Source: a virus. From it: a DNA stretch of 28,585 nucleotides. The notes beneath the pieces are model-generated. The model saw only the letters and a program-made list of their open reading frames with translations. It ran no database searches and was not told the origin of the DNA. Positions 1 to 6,475 of the stretch are shown piece by piece. The stretch is from positions 1 to 28,585 of IMG/VR virus record IMGVR_UViG_3300027607_000113; one strand, given 5' to 3'. A program made the position numbers and the translations under genes. Each line of letters starts with the position of its first letter. Position 1 is the stretch's first letter.

Positions 1-228
1 TCATGATGCCTCGCTCAGCCGGCCAGCGGCGTTCTTGATCTCCGGGAAGCTCAGTGAGCCGACCGGCGCATCGGGGCCCTGGACCACCATCACCAACTGC
101 GCCTTCTCGCCAGGGCGGCCGATGAATTGGGCCGAAACGCCCAGCCAGTCGGGCCCGAGCGAGGCCTGAACAACATTGTGCAGCAGTGCGGCCGTCTCGT
201 CTGTCGTCAGCGTGAGGGTCGCCTTCAT
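1..228 (-). CDS. small phage protein of unknown function (75 aa)
   Basis: I do not recognise this 75-residue protein. The start is placed at the ATG whose complement is 226-228, beginning MKATLTLTTDE. It overlaps the stop of the upstream gene as ATGA and has a strong purine-rich ribosome site (GAGGGGGT on the minus strand) just before it. The upstream in-frame Met at 261 would put a long overlap inside the neighbouring gene and has no such site. The sequence is short and mixed, with no Cys, membrane segment or signal peptide. It is the most distal gene seen in the leftward early operon. The stop is the first codon of the window, so the gene is complete, but the operon may continue beyond the edge. 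Confidence 0.7.
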   Translation of the reverse strand: MKATLTLTTDETAALLHNVVQASLGPDWLGVSAQFIGRPGEKAQLVMVVQGPDAPVGSLSFPEIKNAAGRLSEAS

Positions 229-659
229 CGCAACCCCCTCGCCCGGGCGTACCCACAGCACATCATCGCCGGCCGCCCGTCCGCCTGCAGGGGCGTCTCA
301 CCGCTGTGGTGCGGTCGGTAGGCATCGCCCTTCGGCAGGACCGTCACGTCGCTCTGGTCGTGGTGGTAGGCCTTCACCTTCGCCATGCCTTCGTGACAGA
401 AGAAGGTGTGGTCGCTCGCGGCTATCCGTTCGATGTCGCCAGAGTACCGTGGGTCGCCGGTGCGCTCTGGAGAGTCGTGCCGAAACGCGCAGTCGTGGCA
501 CATCGTCGGCCGAATCTGGACCGGCCCGGCAAAGACATGCTCGGACCGCTCGCGGTCCAGCTCCTCGGTCCAGCACGTGCACCGCTCCGGTCCGTAGACG
601 GCGGCGCCCATGCAGCACATGCCGTCGCCAGCCGCGGGCAGGTCGACGTCTTCGTACAT
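225..659 (-). CDS. cysteine-rich phage protein, unknown function (144 aa)
   Basis: The protein has nine cysteines (near residues 15, 16, 27, 29, 54, 57, 88, 134 and 135) and many histidines, including MCHDC near 53-57, FFCHE near 86-90 and a terminal MMCCGY. This suggests a metal-binding, probably zinc-stabilised fold. I cannot name a family. It sits between the DUF551-like gene (TGATG overlap at 657-661) and the 75-aa gene (ATGA overlap at 225-228), so translation is coupled and expression as part of the leftward operon is likely. Small Cys-rich proteins of this kind are common accessory genes in phage early operons. A regulatory or host-interacting role is possible, but nothing in the sequence fixes it. 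Confidence 0.75.
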   Translation of the reverse strand: MYEDVDLPAAGDGMCCMGAAVYGPERCTCWTEELDRERSEHVFAGPVQIRPTMCHDCAFRHDSPERTGDPRYSGDIERIAASDHTFFCHEGMAKVKAYHHDQSDVTVLPKGDAYRPHHSGETPLQADGRPAMMCCGYARARGLR

Positions 660-1057
660 CAGGACTCACCGCCCTGGGCCGACTCTTCATCGATGTATTG
701 GGTGGCGTCGATGCCCGACATCGCAGACGAGGCGATCAGCTCGCGGCGCACGATGTCTGCGGGTACTTCACCCTCCAGCGCTCGCCCCATCTTCTCCAGC
801 CGCCGCGCTCGCGCAGCCGCCGGTGACGCGGGCCCCTCCATCGGCACCCAGTGGCTCGGCGGGCACACGTGGTTGTCCCAGAGGTGGTCCCCAGCATACC
901 GGGCGAACCCCTCGTAGCCGTCGGGCGTCCGCATGGCCACCCCGAAGTTCTCATGTACCCGGGGCCTGCCACCGCCCCAGCAGGCGATCACCGGTACGTT
1001 CTCGGGCGGCTGGGTGGCCGTCACCGGTCGCCAATCGATCGGGTGCTGGGCACTCAT
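659..1057 (-). CDS. DUF551-like phage protein (132 aa)
   Basis: The N-terminal half resembles the DUF551 family found in many phage early regions. It opens with an Asp-Trp-Arg-Pro-Val segment and a PPENVPVIACW strand (residues about 8-27), continues with a Trp/Tyr-rich middle, and closes with the typical SHWVPMEGP ending near residues 68-76, matching the family's HW(M/V)P hallmark. The C-terminal 50 residues are Ala/Arg/Glu-rich and probably helical. The molecular function of DUF551 is unknown. The ATG overlaps the integrase stop as ATGA and is preceded by an almost perfect ribosome site (GGAGGTGA). Assignment rests on motif memory, so family membership is likely and function is open. Confidence 0.75.
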   Translation of the reverse strand: MSAQHPIDWRPVTATQPPENVPVIACWGGGRPRVHENFGVAMRTPDGYEGFARYAGDHLWDNHVCPPSHWVPMEGPASPAAARARRLEKMGRALEGEVPADIVRRELIASSAMSGIDATQYIDEESAQGGES

Positions 1058-2145
1058 GGTTCACCTCCATGGATGGAGCCGTCGAGCTCCTCGAGGACGC
1101 CCCGGAGATGCTCCCGGCTGAGATGGGCGTACCGCTTCGTCATCGCCGGCGTCTTGTGGCCCAGGATGTCGCCGATCACGTTCAGCGCCACGCCCTGCAT
1201 CGCCAGGTAGCTCGCCGTCGTGTGGCGCAGGTCATGAAACCGGAAGTTCGCGAGCTCGGCGGCCTGGACGACGTCGGACCACGGCCGGTGGAAGTTCTGC
1301 GTCCGCGGGAAGACCATCGCCTCGCCGTCGTCCTGTCCCGCCTTCCACTCGACCAGCAGGTCCCGCACCGTCGACACCAGGGGCACGCCGCGACGCTCCC
1401 CATTCTTGGTGTCGTGCAGCGTGATCAGACGTCCCTCGAGGTCGACGTCCTCCCAGCGGAGGCCCAGAACCTCACCGCGGCGCATCCCGCTCGACAGGGC
1501 GAGCATCACCACCGGGTAGACGTACTCCGCCGACGACTCCTGGGCCGCCTTGAGCAGCCGCTCCCGCTCCTCGTCGCTGAGGTACCGGACACGACCTCGA
1601 GGCTCCTTGCGCTTGCGGACCTGGAACACCGGGTTGGACTCCAGCCACAACCACTCACGCCAAGCCACCGAGCATGCATGCGACAGCGCCGCCAGGTACC
1701 GGTTGACCGTCGCAGGTGACCGCACCTTCCCCGTCTTGGGGTCGGGCCTGCCCAGCTTGTCGCGCGCCTCGGCGATCACCGGTGCGGTGAAGTCCTTCAG
1801 CAGCAGGTGACCGTAGCGACGCTTGAACCACTTCAGCTGGTTCAGCTGCCGCTTGTCCCGCTTGTGCGGGATGACGTCGGTCTCGTAGCGGTCGATCAGG
1901 TCTGAAAGCGTCCGCTTCGTGGCCTCGATGTTGTCGAAGTACCGGCCCTCGTGGATGGCGGCCTCGATCTTGGCCGCCCAGGCATCGGCGTCCTTCTTTC
2001 GCTCGAAGATGGCCGACTTCATCGGGTGACCGCGGCGACGAATCTTCACGCGCCACTTGGCGCCCGGCTGGCGCTTGCGCCACTCGCTCTTGGGCACCGT
2101 TTGCCAGCCATCCGGCGTCGGCACCCGCTTCTCGAAGGTGGCCAT
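1054..2145 (-). CDS. int: tyrosine-type site-specific integrase
   Basis: This 363-residue protein is a phage tyrosine recombinase that would integrate and excise the genome at att sites by strand exchange through a covalent phosphotyrosine. It has an N-terminal basic arm-type region (about 1-70), a core-binding SAM-like domain (about 75-165) and the catalytic domain (about 185-350). The catalytic set is visible: R222 in SSGMRRGE, K247 in TKNGE, H304 and R307 in FHDLRHT, H330 in LGHKT, and nucleophile Y339 in KRYAHLS. Length is normal and nothing is broken. It overlaps the upstream excisionase-like gene as TGATG and the downstream DUF551-like gene as ATGA, so unusually it lies in the middle of an operon. 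No attP could be recognised beside it. Confidence 0.97.
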   Translation of the reverse strand: MATFEKRVPTPDGWQTVPKSEWRKRQPGAKWRVKIRRRGHPMKSAIFERKKDADAWAAKIEAAIHEGRYFDNIEATKRTLSDLIDRYETDVIPHKRDKRQLNQLKWFKRRYGHLLLKDFTAPVIAEARDKLGRPDPKTGKVRSPATVNRYLAALSHACSVAWREWLWLESNPVFQVRKRKEPRGRVRYLSDEERERLLKAAQESSAEYVYPVVMLALSSGMRRGEVLGLRWEDVDLEGRLITLHDTKNGERRGVPLVSTVRDLLVEWKAGQDDGEAMVFPRTQNFHRPWSDVVQAAELANFRFHDLRHTTASYLAMQGVALNVIGDILGHKTPAMTKRYAHLSREHLRGVLEELDGSIHGGEP

Positions 2146-2402
2146 CAGCCGGCTTTCCGGTTCTTGGCGTCCTCCTCGTCGACCCAGCGGAAGAAGGCGG
2201 CCTCGTCGATGAGGACCCGGCGCCGCACCCGCTTGACCACGACGTGGAAGCCGTTGGTCATCTCGTCGTCGACCATGCGCCGCAGCCCCTTCTCGGTGGG
2301 CCAGGGGTGGTACTTCGGCCAGTCGTTCACCGGAATGAAGCGGGTCTTGGGCCGCTCAGGGGCGATGTCGGTGGTGGGCTCGGGATCAATGATAACGGTC
2401 AT
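2145..2402 (-). CDS. xis: excisionase-like winged-helix DNA-binding protein
   Basis: The start is set at MTVIIDPEP, whose ATG overlaps the stop of the ERF gene as ATGA (2399-2402); the longer reading from 2438 would run into that gene. The 85-residue product has the pattern of small phage excisionase/AlpA-like proteins. This is a PVNDWPKYHPWPTEKGLRRM segment that reads as a helix-turn-helix entry, followed by a basic strand (VVVKRVRRRVLIDE) and an AFFRWV helix, the usual layout for choosing DNA-bound proteins with a wing. It lies directly upstream of int with TGATG overlap, which fits an excision directionality factor. A transcription regulator of the same fold cannot be excluded, so the symbol is functional inference. 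Confidence 0.75.
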   Translation of the reverse strand: MTVIIDPEPTTDIAPERPKTRFIPVNDWPKYHPWPTEKGLRRMVDDEMTNGFHVVVKRVRRRVLIDEAAFFRWVDEEDAKNRKAG

Positions 2403-3229
2403 GACTGCTGCTGCTCCTTGGCGAGGCAGTGCGGGCACTGACCTTCGCCGTCGATGATGGCGGCGACAATCTGGGCCAACGCCTCGTTGGTGGTCGCCTG
2501 GAGTTTGGTGTGAAGGTGGATGGCGTCGCGCGGCAGGAGCTGGGACGACGACTCGACGCCCCAGAGGTGCTCCTGCAGCTGTCGCCGATGCTCGTCGGAA
2601 AGGCCCTTGCGAACCTCACCCAGCCGGACGTGCCAGAGCTTCTGCAGCCGCCGCACCGGGGTTTCCTTCGGCGGCTGTTGCTGCCGTTGCTGGGGTGGCG
2701 GCCCCTGCTGACGCTGCTGGCGCTGTTGAGGCGGCGGTTGCCGTCGTTGCTGCTGCCCCCGCGTCTGGCTCACCGACGCCTGGCCGTCGTCGTCCTCGGG
2801 GGCCAGGCCGAGCAACGCCGTGGCCGCGTACCGACGCACGTAGGTGATGGCGCTGCCGATGGCCTGGACGTCACCGCCGGCGGGAGCCGACAACGTGTTT
2901 GCAATGTACTGGCCCGAGCTGTGGAGGAGGGTCGTCGTCACCGCAACCCGGCCCCGCTCCGTCACAGTAGGCGCCTGGATGATGGAGACCCCGGCCTTGT
3001 GCAGGGCTTCCTTCGCGGCGCCCAGAACGGCGGCCAGGTCAGCGTAGGTGTAGACCCGCTTGCCGCCGCCGGCCTGCTTGTCGGCGACGACGCGGCCCAT
3101 CTGGCCCTGGGCCTCCGCCAGCGCGGCGGAGACCTGGTCGCATGGAACCGACATCACGAGGGCGCCCAGCTTTCGGTAGGGCGGAGTTGCGAGCGTGGGC
3201 TCGGGGGTTGGAACGGTCTCGGTGGTCAT
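2399..3229 (-). CDS. erf: ERF-family single-strand annealing recombinase
   Basis: This 276-residue protein belongs to the ERF superfamily of phage single-strand annealing proteins, which coat and anneal complementary ssDNA during recombination or genome circularisation. The ERF core spans about residues 17-145. It includes YTYADLAAVLGAAKEALHKAG (60-80) and the hallmark GSAITYVRRYAATALLGLAPEDD (125-147). A low-complexity Gln/Pro/Arg linker (about 152-190) follows, then a helical C-terminal tail ending with CPHC (265-268). The start at 3229 has a GGGGGAG ribosome site and overlaps the upstream stop as ATGA. A longer in-frame start at 3409 would run through the zinc-knuckle gene and was rejected. 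No dedicated exonuclease gene is recognisable next to it. Confidence 0.93.
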   Translation of the reverse strand: MTTETVPTPEPTLATPPYRKLGALVMSVPCDQVSAALAEAQGQMGRVVADKQAGGGKRVYTYADLAAVLGAAKEALHKAGVSIIQAPTVTERGRVAVTTTLLHSSGQYIANTLSAPAGGDVQAIGSAITYVRRYAATALLGLAPEDDDGQASVSQTRGQQQRRQPPPQQRQQRQQGPPPQQRQQQPPKETPVRRLQKLWHVRLGEVRKGLSDEHRRQLQEHLWGVESSSQLLPRDAIHLHTKLQATTNEALAQIVAAIIDGEGQCPHCLAKEQQQS

Positions 3230-3534
3230 AGCTCCCCCGTGAGTTTGATGCGGTCGCGAGCGTCGTGAGCCATGGTCTGCAGGTGGCGGAGGACCTTGTC
3301 GTCGCTGAGACGAGACCCCACCGATCCCTCGCCGCCGCAGTCGGGGCATTCCTTCTCGGCATCGCAGCAGCCGCAGGGCACCTCCCCGTAGCCCTTGCAG
3401 GTGGCGCACTCCACCGGCTCGACGCCGAACTCAGCGTTCAGGTCGTCGTCGCTCCCGCTGATGGCGAGCGTCGTGATGTGAACCACATGGTTGAGGTGCT
3501 CGAGGACCTGGTGATGGAACGCCGTCAGCTGCAT
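3226..3534 (-). CDS. small zinc-knuckle protein with DnaJ-like CxxC motifs
   Basis: The 102-residue product has a compact cysteine cluster between residues 43 and 66: CATCKGYG, a CGCC motif, and CPDCGGEG. The CxxCxGxG spacing resembles the zinc-binding repeats of DnaJ-type cysteine-rich domains, but there is no J domain and only about one and a half repeats, so it is a stand-alone zinc knuckle. The N-terminus (FHHQVLEHLNHVVHITTLAI) and the C-terminus look helical. It overlaps the ERF gene (ATGA) and the upstream 317-aa gene (10 nt). Such small zinc proteins occur often in phage recombination operons. The position suggests a nucleic-acid or protein adaptor, which is inference only. Confidence 0.75.
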   Translation of the reverse strand: MQLTAFHHQVLEHLNHVVHITTLAISGSDDDLNAEFGVEPVECATCKGYGEVPCGCCDAEKECPDCGGEGSVGSRLSDDKVLRHLQTMAHDARDRIKLTGEL

Positions 3535-4478
3535 GGCTCCCCCTCCCCCGTCACCCAGAGGCGGGCGAGCTCGTCGGACATCCAGCGGAGCTCGTGGTCG
3601 TTGGCGCCGACCACCGCGGCGTCACCCTCAGCGAGGATGACATGCGCCACCTGCGCGGCCACCAGCTGCCGGGTCTCCGGAGTGTGCCGGCTGGCCCACC
3701 TCTCCCGGTTCAGCCCCAAGGTCCAGGCCTGCCCGCTTCCGTCCAGCGCCGCGAAGACCGTCGGCGGGAGGTGCACCGCGCAGTAGCAGTCCACCTGGTA
3801 GCCGGCGACCCGCATCTTGCCGCCGACCGAGGGCAGGCGACCGAGCGTCCCGGCGACCAGGGCGAGGGAGTGAAGCCGCTCGGCATCCATCCGGGGACGG
3901 CACTCCGGGTCTGGCCCGGGCAGCTGGCACCAGCGGGACCGGCCGCAGTTGTAGCTCTCCTGGCCCCGAATGGGGAGCGGCCGGCCAAGCGCATCCCAGC
4001 TCATCCGCTCGAGCTGGGCATCGGTGAGGGGTCCGTCGACAGCAAGTTCATAGCTGAGGGCAACGACCACGTCGGCCTCGACGTGGACGGTCATGGTCCA
4101 GTCGGCCGGTGCAATGCGATTGGGCCCTGACCGCAACTTCGGGGACTGACGATAGGCCAGCACTGTCATTGCGGCATCAGCGACACCCGGGAGGGTTCGA
4201 AGGAACCCTGGCACTGCGGCCTCATCAACAATGAGTCCATCAGCGACGGCTCGCCAAACCACCAGCCCGTCCGTTCGCTGGACAAAGCTGCCGAAGCGAA
4301 TCGACGGATTGAGCCCCGCCTCAATGACTAGCGGTTCTTGCGGGATAGTGAAGCCCGGACGCGGACGGATCAGGCCAGAGAGCTCAGCTCCAGACGGAAC
4401 AAGGCAGAGCATCGGCGTGATCGCCTCCGCCTTGGGTCGGGTCTCGAGGTAGGAGCCCGGTCGGCGTACGGCCACCAT
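3525..4478 (-). CDS. unknown 317-aa phage protein
   Basis: I do not recognise a family. The N-terminal half has alternating hydrophobic strands (LVIEAGLNPSIRFGSFV, DGLVVWRAV) and looks beta-rich. The middle holds a small cysteine group (YNCGRSRWCQLPGPDPEC, about residues 176-193) that might bind metal or form a knuckle. The C-terminal third (about 265-310) is helical and acidic. There is no Walker motif, nuclease signature, membrane span or signal peptide. The gene overlaps the coiled-coil gene by one base (TGATG) and the zinc-knuckle gene by 10 nt. It is therefore co-translated with the recombination module and could be an accessory to it, or a cargo/anti-host gene; the sequence does not decide. 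Confidence 0.8.
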   Translation of the reverse strand: MVAVRRPGSYLETRPKAEAITPMLCLVPSGAELSGLIRPRPGFTIPQEPLVIEAGLNPSIRFGSFVQRTDGLVVWRAVADGLIVDEAAVPGFLRTLPGVADAAMTVLAYRQSPKLRSGPNRIAPADWTMTVHVEADVVVALSYELAVDGPLTDAQLERMSWDALGRPLPIRGQESYNCGRSRWCQLPGPDPECRPRMDAERLHSLALVAGTLGRLPSVGGKMRVAGYQVDCYCAVHLPPTVFAALDGSGQAWTLGLNRERWASRHTPETRQLVAAQVAHVILAEGDAAVVGANDHELRWMSDELARLWVTGEGEPCS

Positions 4479-5098
4479 CAGAGCACCCCTTCCCAGCCAG
4501 AGTGTGCCGTGTCCATCTCATGGAGAGCCTCATCCAGCTCCCGAAGGTTCCCGGCTGCGTCACCGACCTCTCGCCGCAGCCTCGCCGCGGCTCGTGCGAT
4601 GCGTTTGAGCCGCCAGTACTGATCAAGGGTATGGCCCCGACGCAGGCTCTTGATCCGCGCCTTAAGGTCTCGGAGCTGAGACAGAAGCTGGTCTCGTCGC
4701 CGCCGCCAACGCTTCTGAACAACAGGGTCGTTCCGTACCGCCAGCTCGGCTACCGTCATGGGCTGGTGGTTTCCGCGAATCTTCGCGTCGAGCTCTTCCT
4801 TCTCCTGAATGGCAGCCCTGCGAGCCGCTTCAGCCACCTCGAGCGTCATACTCTCGACGTTGAGCCCGGTCGTGGGCGCCTTGGCGTTGCCGCTCTCGCC
4901 CTTGGATGTGGTCCGTTCCCTGTCCTCAACGAGAAGGGCTTCAATTGCGGCTTGCTTGAGCCGTTCAGCTTCGGCTGAGTCCCCGCGAGCCTCCGCCGCA
5001 TCCCGAGCGAGACAGAGCGCCTTGTGTTTCTGCTGTCGAGCAAGGCGCTTCTCCCGAAGAAGAAGCCGCTGCTCGCGCGCAATGTCTGTCTGTCCCAT
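4478..5098 (-). CDS. coiled-coil protein of unknown function (206 aa)
   Basis: The product is rich in Ala, Arg, Glu, Lys and Leu and is almost wholly helical by eye. A first charged helix runs over about residues 5-60 (REQRLLLREKRLARQQK then EARGDSAEAERLKQAAIEAL). A linker with Gly/Ser/Thr covers about 60-82. Further long charged helices lie at about 83-205, containing RDQLLSQLRDLKARIKSLRR. The highly basic stretches suggest nucleic-acid or partner binding. No family is recognised. It sits between the P63C gene (TGATG at 5096-5100) and the 317-aa unknown (TGATG at 4476-4480), so these three are translationally coupled and may act together. Confidence 0.75.
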   Translation of the reverse strand: MGQTDIAREQRLLLREKRLARQQKHKALCLARDAAEARGDSAEAERLKQAAIEALLVEDRERTTSKGESGNAKAPTTGLNVESMTLEVAEAARRAAIQEKEELDAKIRGNHQPMTVAELAVRNDPVVQKRWRRRRDQLLSQLRDLKARIKSLRRGHTLDQYWRLKRIARAAARLRREVGDAAGNLRELDEALHEMDTAHSGWEGVL

Positions 5099-6057
5099 CA
5101 GCTCGCCTCCGGAAGGTAGAGGCAGTACTGGGCAGGACCGTCCCTGAAGATGACATCGATCTTGTCGTTGAGCTCACGCTTTGACGAGCATGCCATCAGG
5201 ACACCGGTCACCCTGTTGAGGTGCGCCAGGAGCTCTGGGCGACCCTCGAGGTCATCGAGGTACTGATGATGCTTCTGGTGCCCTCCGGCCGCCTTCTCCT
5301 TGAGGGCCTTGGCGAGTCCTGGGCACAGCGTGTCGTAGGCGACTCGGTTCACGAAGCCGCCCAACCATCGCCCTTGGTGGTCTGGAGGGTGGCCATAGAG
5401 CCGACAGGCTTCCTCGAAGAACTGACGAGGAAAGGCACGACGCCAAGGACTCGGCTTGTTGGCCAGCTTCAGAAGGGCTCCAGCCGGCTTGACCTGCTCG
5501 TAGCCGAGGGCCTCGTGAATGAGCGCCGTCAGCCCCACCTCGGCGAGGCGGAGCCCAAGGCCAACGCAACGCCAGGCAATCTCCTCCTGACGCTTCGTCT
5601 TCAGCCGACCCTCAACCAGGGCGATGCCCCAGGTCGTGATGATGCGGCTCACGTCATCGGCAGTGAGCCCCTTGGCCTCCTGCGGGCTGTCGGGTGTGGT
5701 GAACCGAACTACCGAGAGCAGGTTTTCGCCCCCGGCGAGACCCGCATGGTTGCTGGCTGGATTCGACCTCCCCCCCTGGTTTTCGCCCCTGGTTGTGCCT
5801 GATCCCTCGCTTTCCCCCCTGGCCATACCCGCATGGTTACTGGCCTTGCCCTGGTTCACCCCCTCGTTTTCCCCCCTAGCCATACCCAGCCCGACGGGTG
5901 CAAGGTAGTCACCCAGCTTCGACGTGCTGACCCCCGCGACCAACTCGACGGCCGACCTCAAGGTCACCACCGACGACCCATCATCGAGGATGTGAGCATC
6001 GATGGTGGCACCAGCCAACTCGATGGCTCCGCGGTACTCGCTCCGCCGCGCCGTCAC
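5098..6057 (-). CDS. P63C-domain phage protein with repetitive insert
   Basis: The C-terminal part (about residues 205-310) matches the P63C domain (PF10546). The sequence reads PSPWRRAFPRQFFEEACRLYG, then GRWLGGFVNRVAYDTLCPGL, then GHQKHHQYL and LAHLNRVTGVLMACSS, i.e. the family's W..FP..FYEE, V...VY..L.PG and KHHQ(W/Y)L landmarks. The N-terminus (about 17-55) also fits P63C proteins, with a short strand pair and a LRSAVELVAGVS helix. The function of the family is unknown; it is common on phages and mobile elements. The start is GTG (complement of 6055-6057), overlapping the upstream stop as GTGA. Residues about 57-113 form a Gly/Asn/Glu-rich insert with near-repeats of ARGENEG and ASNHAG, likely disordered and unlike the rest of the protein. 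Confidence 0.88.
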   Translation of the reverse strand: MTARRSEYRGAIELAGATIDAHILDDGSSVVTLRSAVELVAGVSTSKLGDYLAPVGLGMARGENEGVNQGKASNHAGMARGESEGSGTTRGENQGGRSNPASNHAGLAGGENLLSVVRFTTPDSPQEAKGLTADDVSRIITTWGIALVEGRLKTKRQEEIAWRCVGLGLRLAEVGLTALIHEALGYEQVKPAGALLKLANKPSPWRRAFPRQFFEEACRLYGHPPDHQGRWLGGFVNRVAYDTLCPGLAKALKEKAAGGHQKHHQYLDDLEGRPELLAHLNRVTGVLMACSSKRELNDKIDVIFRDGPAQYCLYLPEAS

Positions 6058-6362
6058 TGCCCGGTCTCCGAGGTCAGGGCCCGGCCGAACCAGTGGACCA
6101 GGTCGCGGCCGGGGTAGTCACGGTCCTTGAGGCCGGTGTACTCGAGCCAGCCCCGCCAGAGGGTCTCGCCGTCCAGCTCGGCGGGGTTCTCGGTGTGGAC
6201 GTCAACAGCCCTGCCGGAGCCGAAGAAGGCCACCTTGTGGATGGGGTCCACCGCCAGCCAGGCAGCGTGATGCCGGGCGATGACCACACACCCGTCGTCG
6301 GGTGAGCGTGGGTCGATGGGCTTGGTGTCAGGTGTGGGGTGTGGTAGGCTCGACGCCGTCAT
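6054..6362 (-). CDS. first gene of the leftward early operon, unknown (102 aa)
   Basis: This 102-residue protein is the promoter-proximal gene of the leftward operon. No family is recognised. The N-terminal 25 residues are Pro/Asp-rich and probably disordered. The remainder has beta-type segments (GCVVIARHHAAWLAVDP, KVAFFGSGRAVDVH) followed by Trp-rich segments (WRGWLEYTGL, LVHWFGRAL), suggesting a small folded domain. The ATG is preceded by a clear GGAGGG ribosome site on the minus strand (complement of about 6372-6377). Its stop overlaps the GTG of the P63C gene. By position it could be an early regulator or antirepressor-like protein, but this is positional inference only. Confidence 0.75.
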   Translation of the reverse strand: MTASSLPHPTPDTKPIDPRSPDDGCVVIARHHAAWLAVDPIHKVAFFGSGRAVDVHTENPAELDGETLWRGWLEYTGLKDRDYPGRDLVHWFGRALTSETGQ

Positions 6363-6376
6363 AGTGAATGATCCCT

Positions 6377-6396
6377 CCGTCTTCGGACGGTCCGAA
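6377..6396. promoter_or_regulatory. inverted repeats in leader of leftward operon
   Basis: Two overlapping dyads are visible. CCGTC-TTCG-GACGG (6377-6390) would form a five-pair stem capped by a TTCG tetraloop in RNA. TTCGGAC-G-GTCCGAA (6382-6396) is a perfect 7+1+7 palindrome that could be a protein operator. The half-site GTCCGAA occurs again at 6440-6446. Lying 20-35 nt before the first ATG, the element could act on transcription, or on translation initiation of the leftward operon. Confidence 0.4.
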
Positions 6397-6427
6397 CCCC
6401 CAAGGTGGTTGTAGCGCCTTGGGGGTT
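6395..6427. terminator. strong hairpin, possible terminator/attenuator
   Basis: AACCCCCAAGG (6395-6405) and CCTTGGGGGTT (6417-6427) are perfect 11-base complements around an 11-nt spacer. On the plus strand the stem is followed by TTTCGTTGTTG, weakly T-rich, so it could terminate stray rightward transcription. On the minus strand it lies between the repressor gene and the leftward operon without a T run, so there it would be a leader hairpin or attenuator rather than a classic intrinsic terminator. Confidence 0.5.
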
Positions 6428-6445
6428 TCGTTGTTGACAGTCCGA

Positions 6446-6475
6446 ATCGTCAGGTAACCATCACTTACATGTCAA
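6446..6475 (-). promoter_or_regulatory. candidate leftward early promoter (PL-like) with embedded operator
   Basis: On the minus strand a perfect TTGACA -35 (complement of 6470-6475) overlaps the repressor stop codon. Weak -10 options follow at 17-18 bp (TGACGA or GACGAT, complement of 6446-6452). The spacer holds GTAAGTGATGGTTACC (complement of 6453-6468). That sequence matches the element in the other immunity promoter at 14 of 16 positions, as expected for a repressor operator placed between the promoter boxes. The poor -10 makes the promoter assignment tentative. Confidence 0.5.
6453..6468 (-). promoter_or_regulatory. operator-like site OL
   Basis: The minus strand reads GTAAGTGATGGTTACC. 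It has partial dyad symmetry (GTAA...TTAC) and differs at only two positions from the site at 7273-7288. Both sites sit between or over promoter boxes on the two sides of the repressor gene, the classic arrangement for a phage repressor binding site. Binding by this repressor is inference. Confidence 0.5.

Noticed and set aside
610-1719. A 369-codon plus-strand open frame opposite the integrase 3' half.
   Set aside because: It is antisense to the catalytic domain of the integrase, and its Arg/Pro/Ser-rich translation looks like a shadow.
1-2145. Search for attP next to the integrase gene.
   Set aside because: Both sides of int overlap other genes and no tRNA-like or core-with-arm repeats could be seen. 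If attP exists it is probably left of this window.
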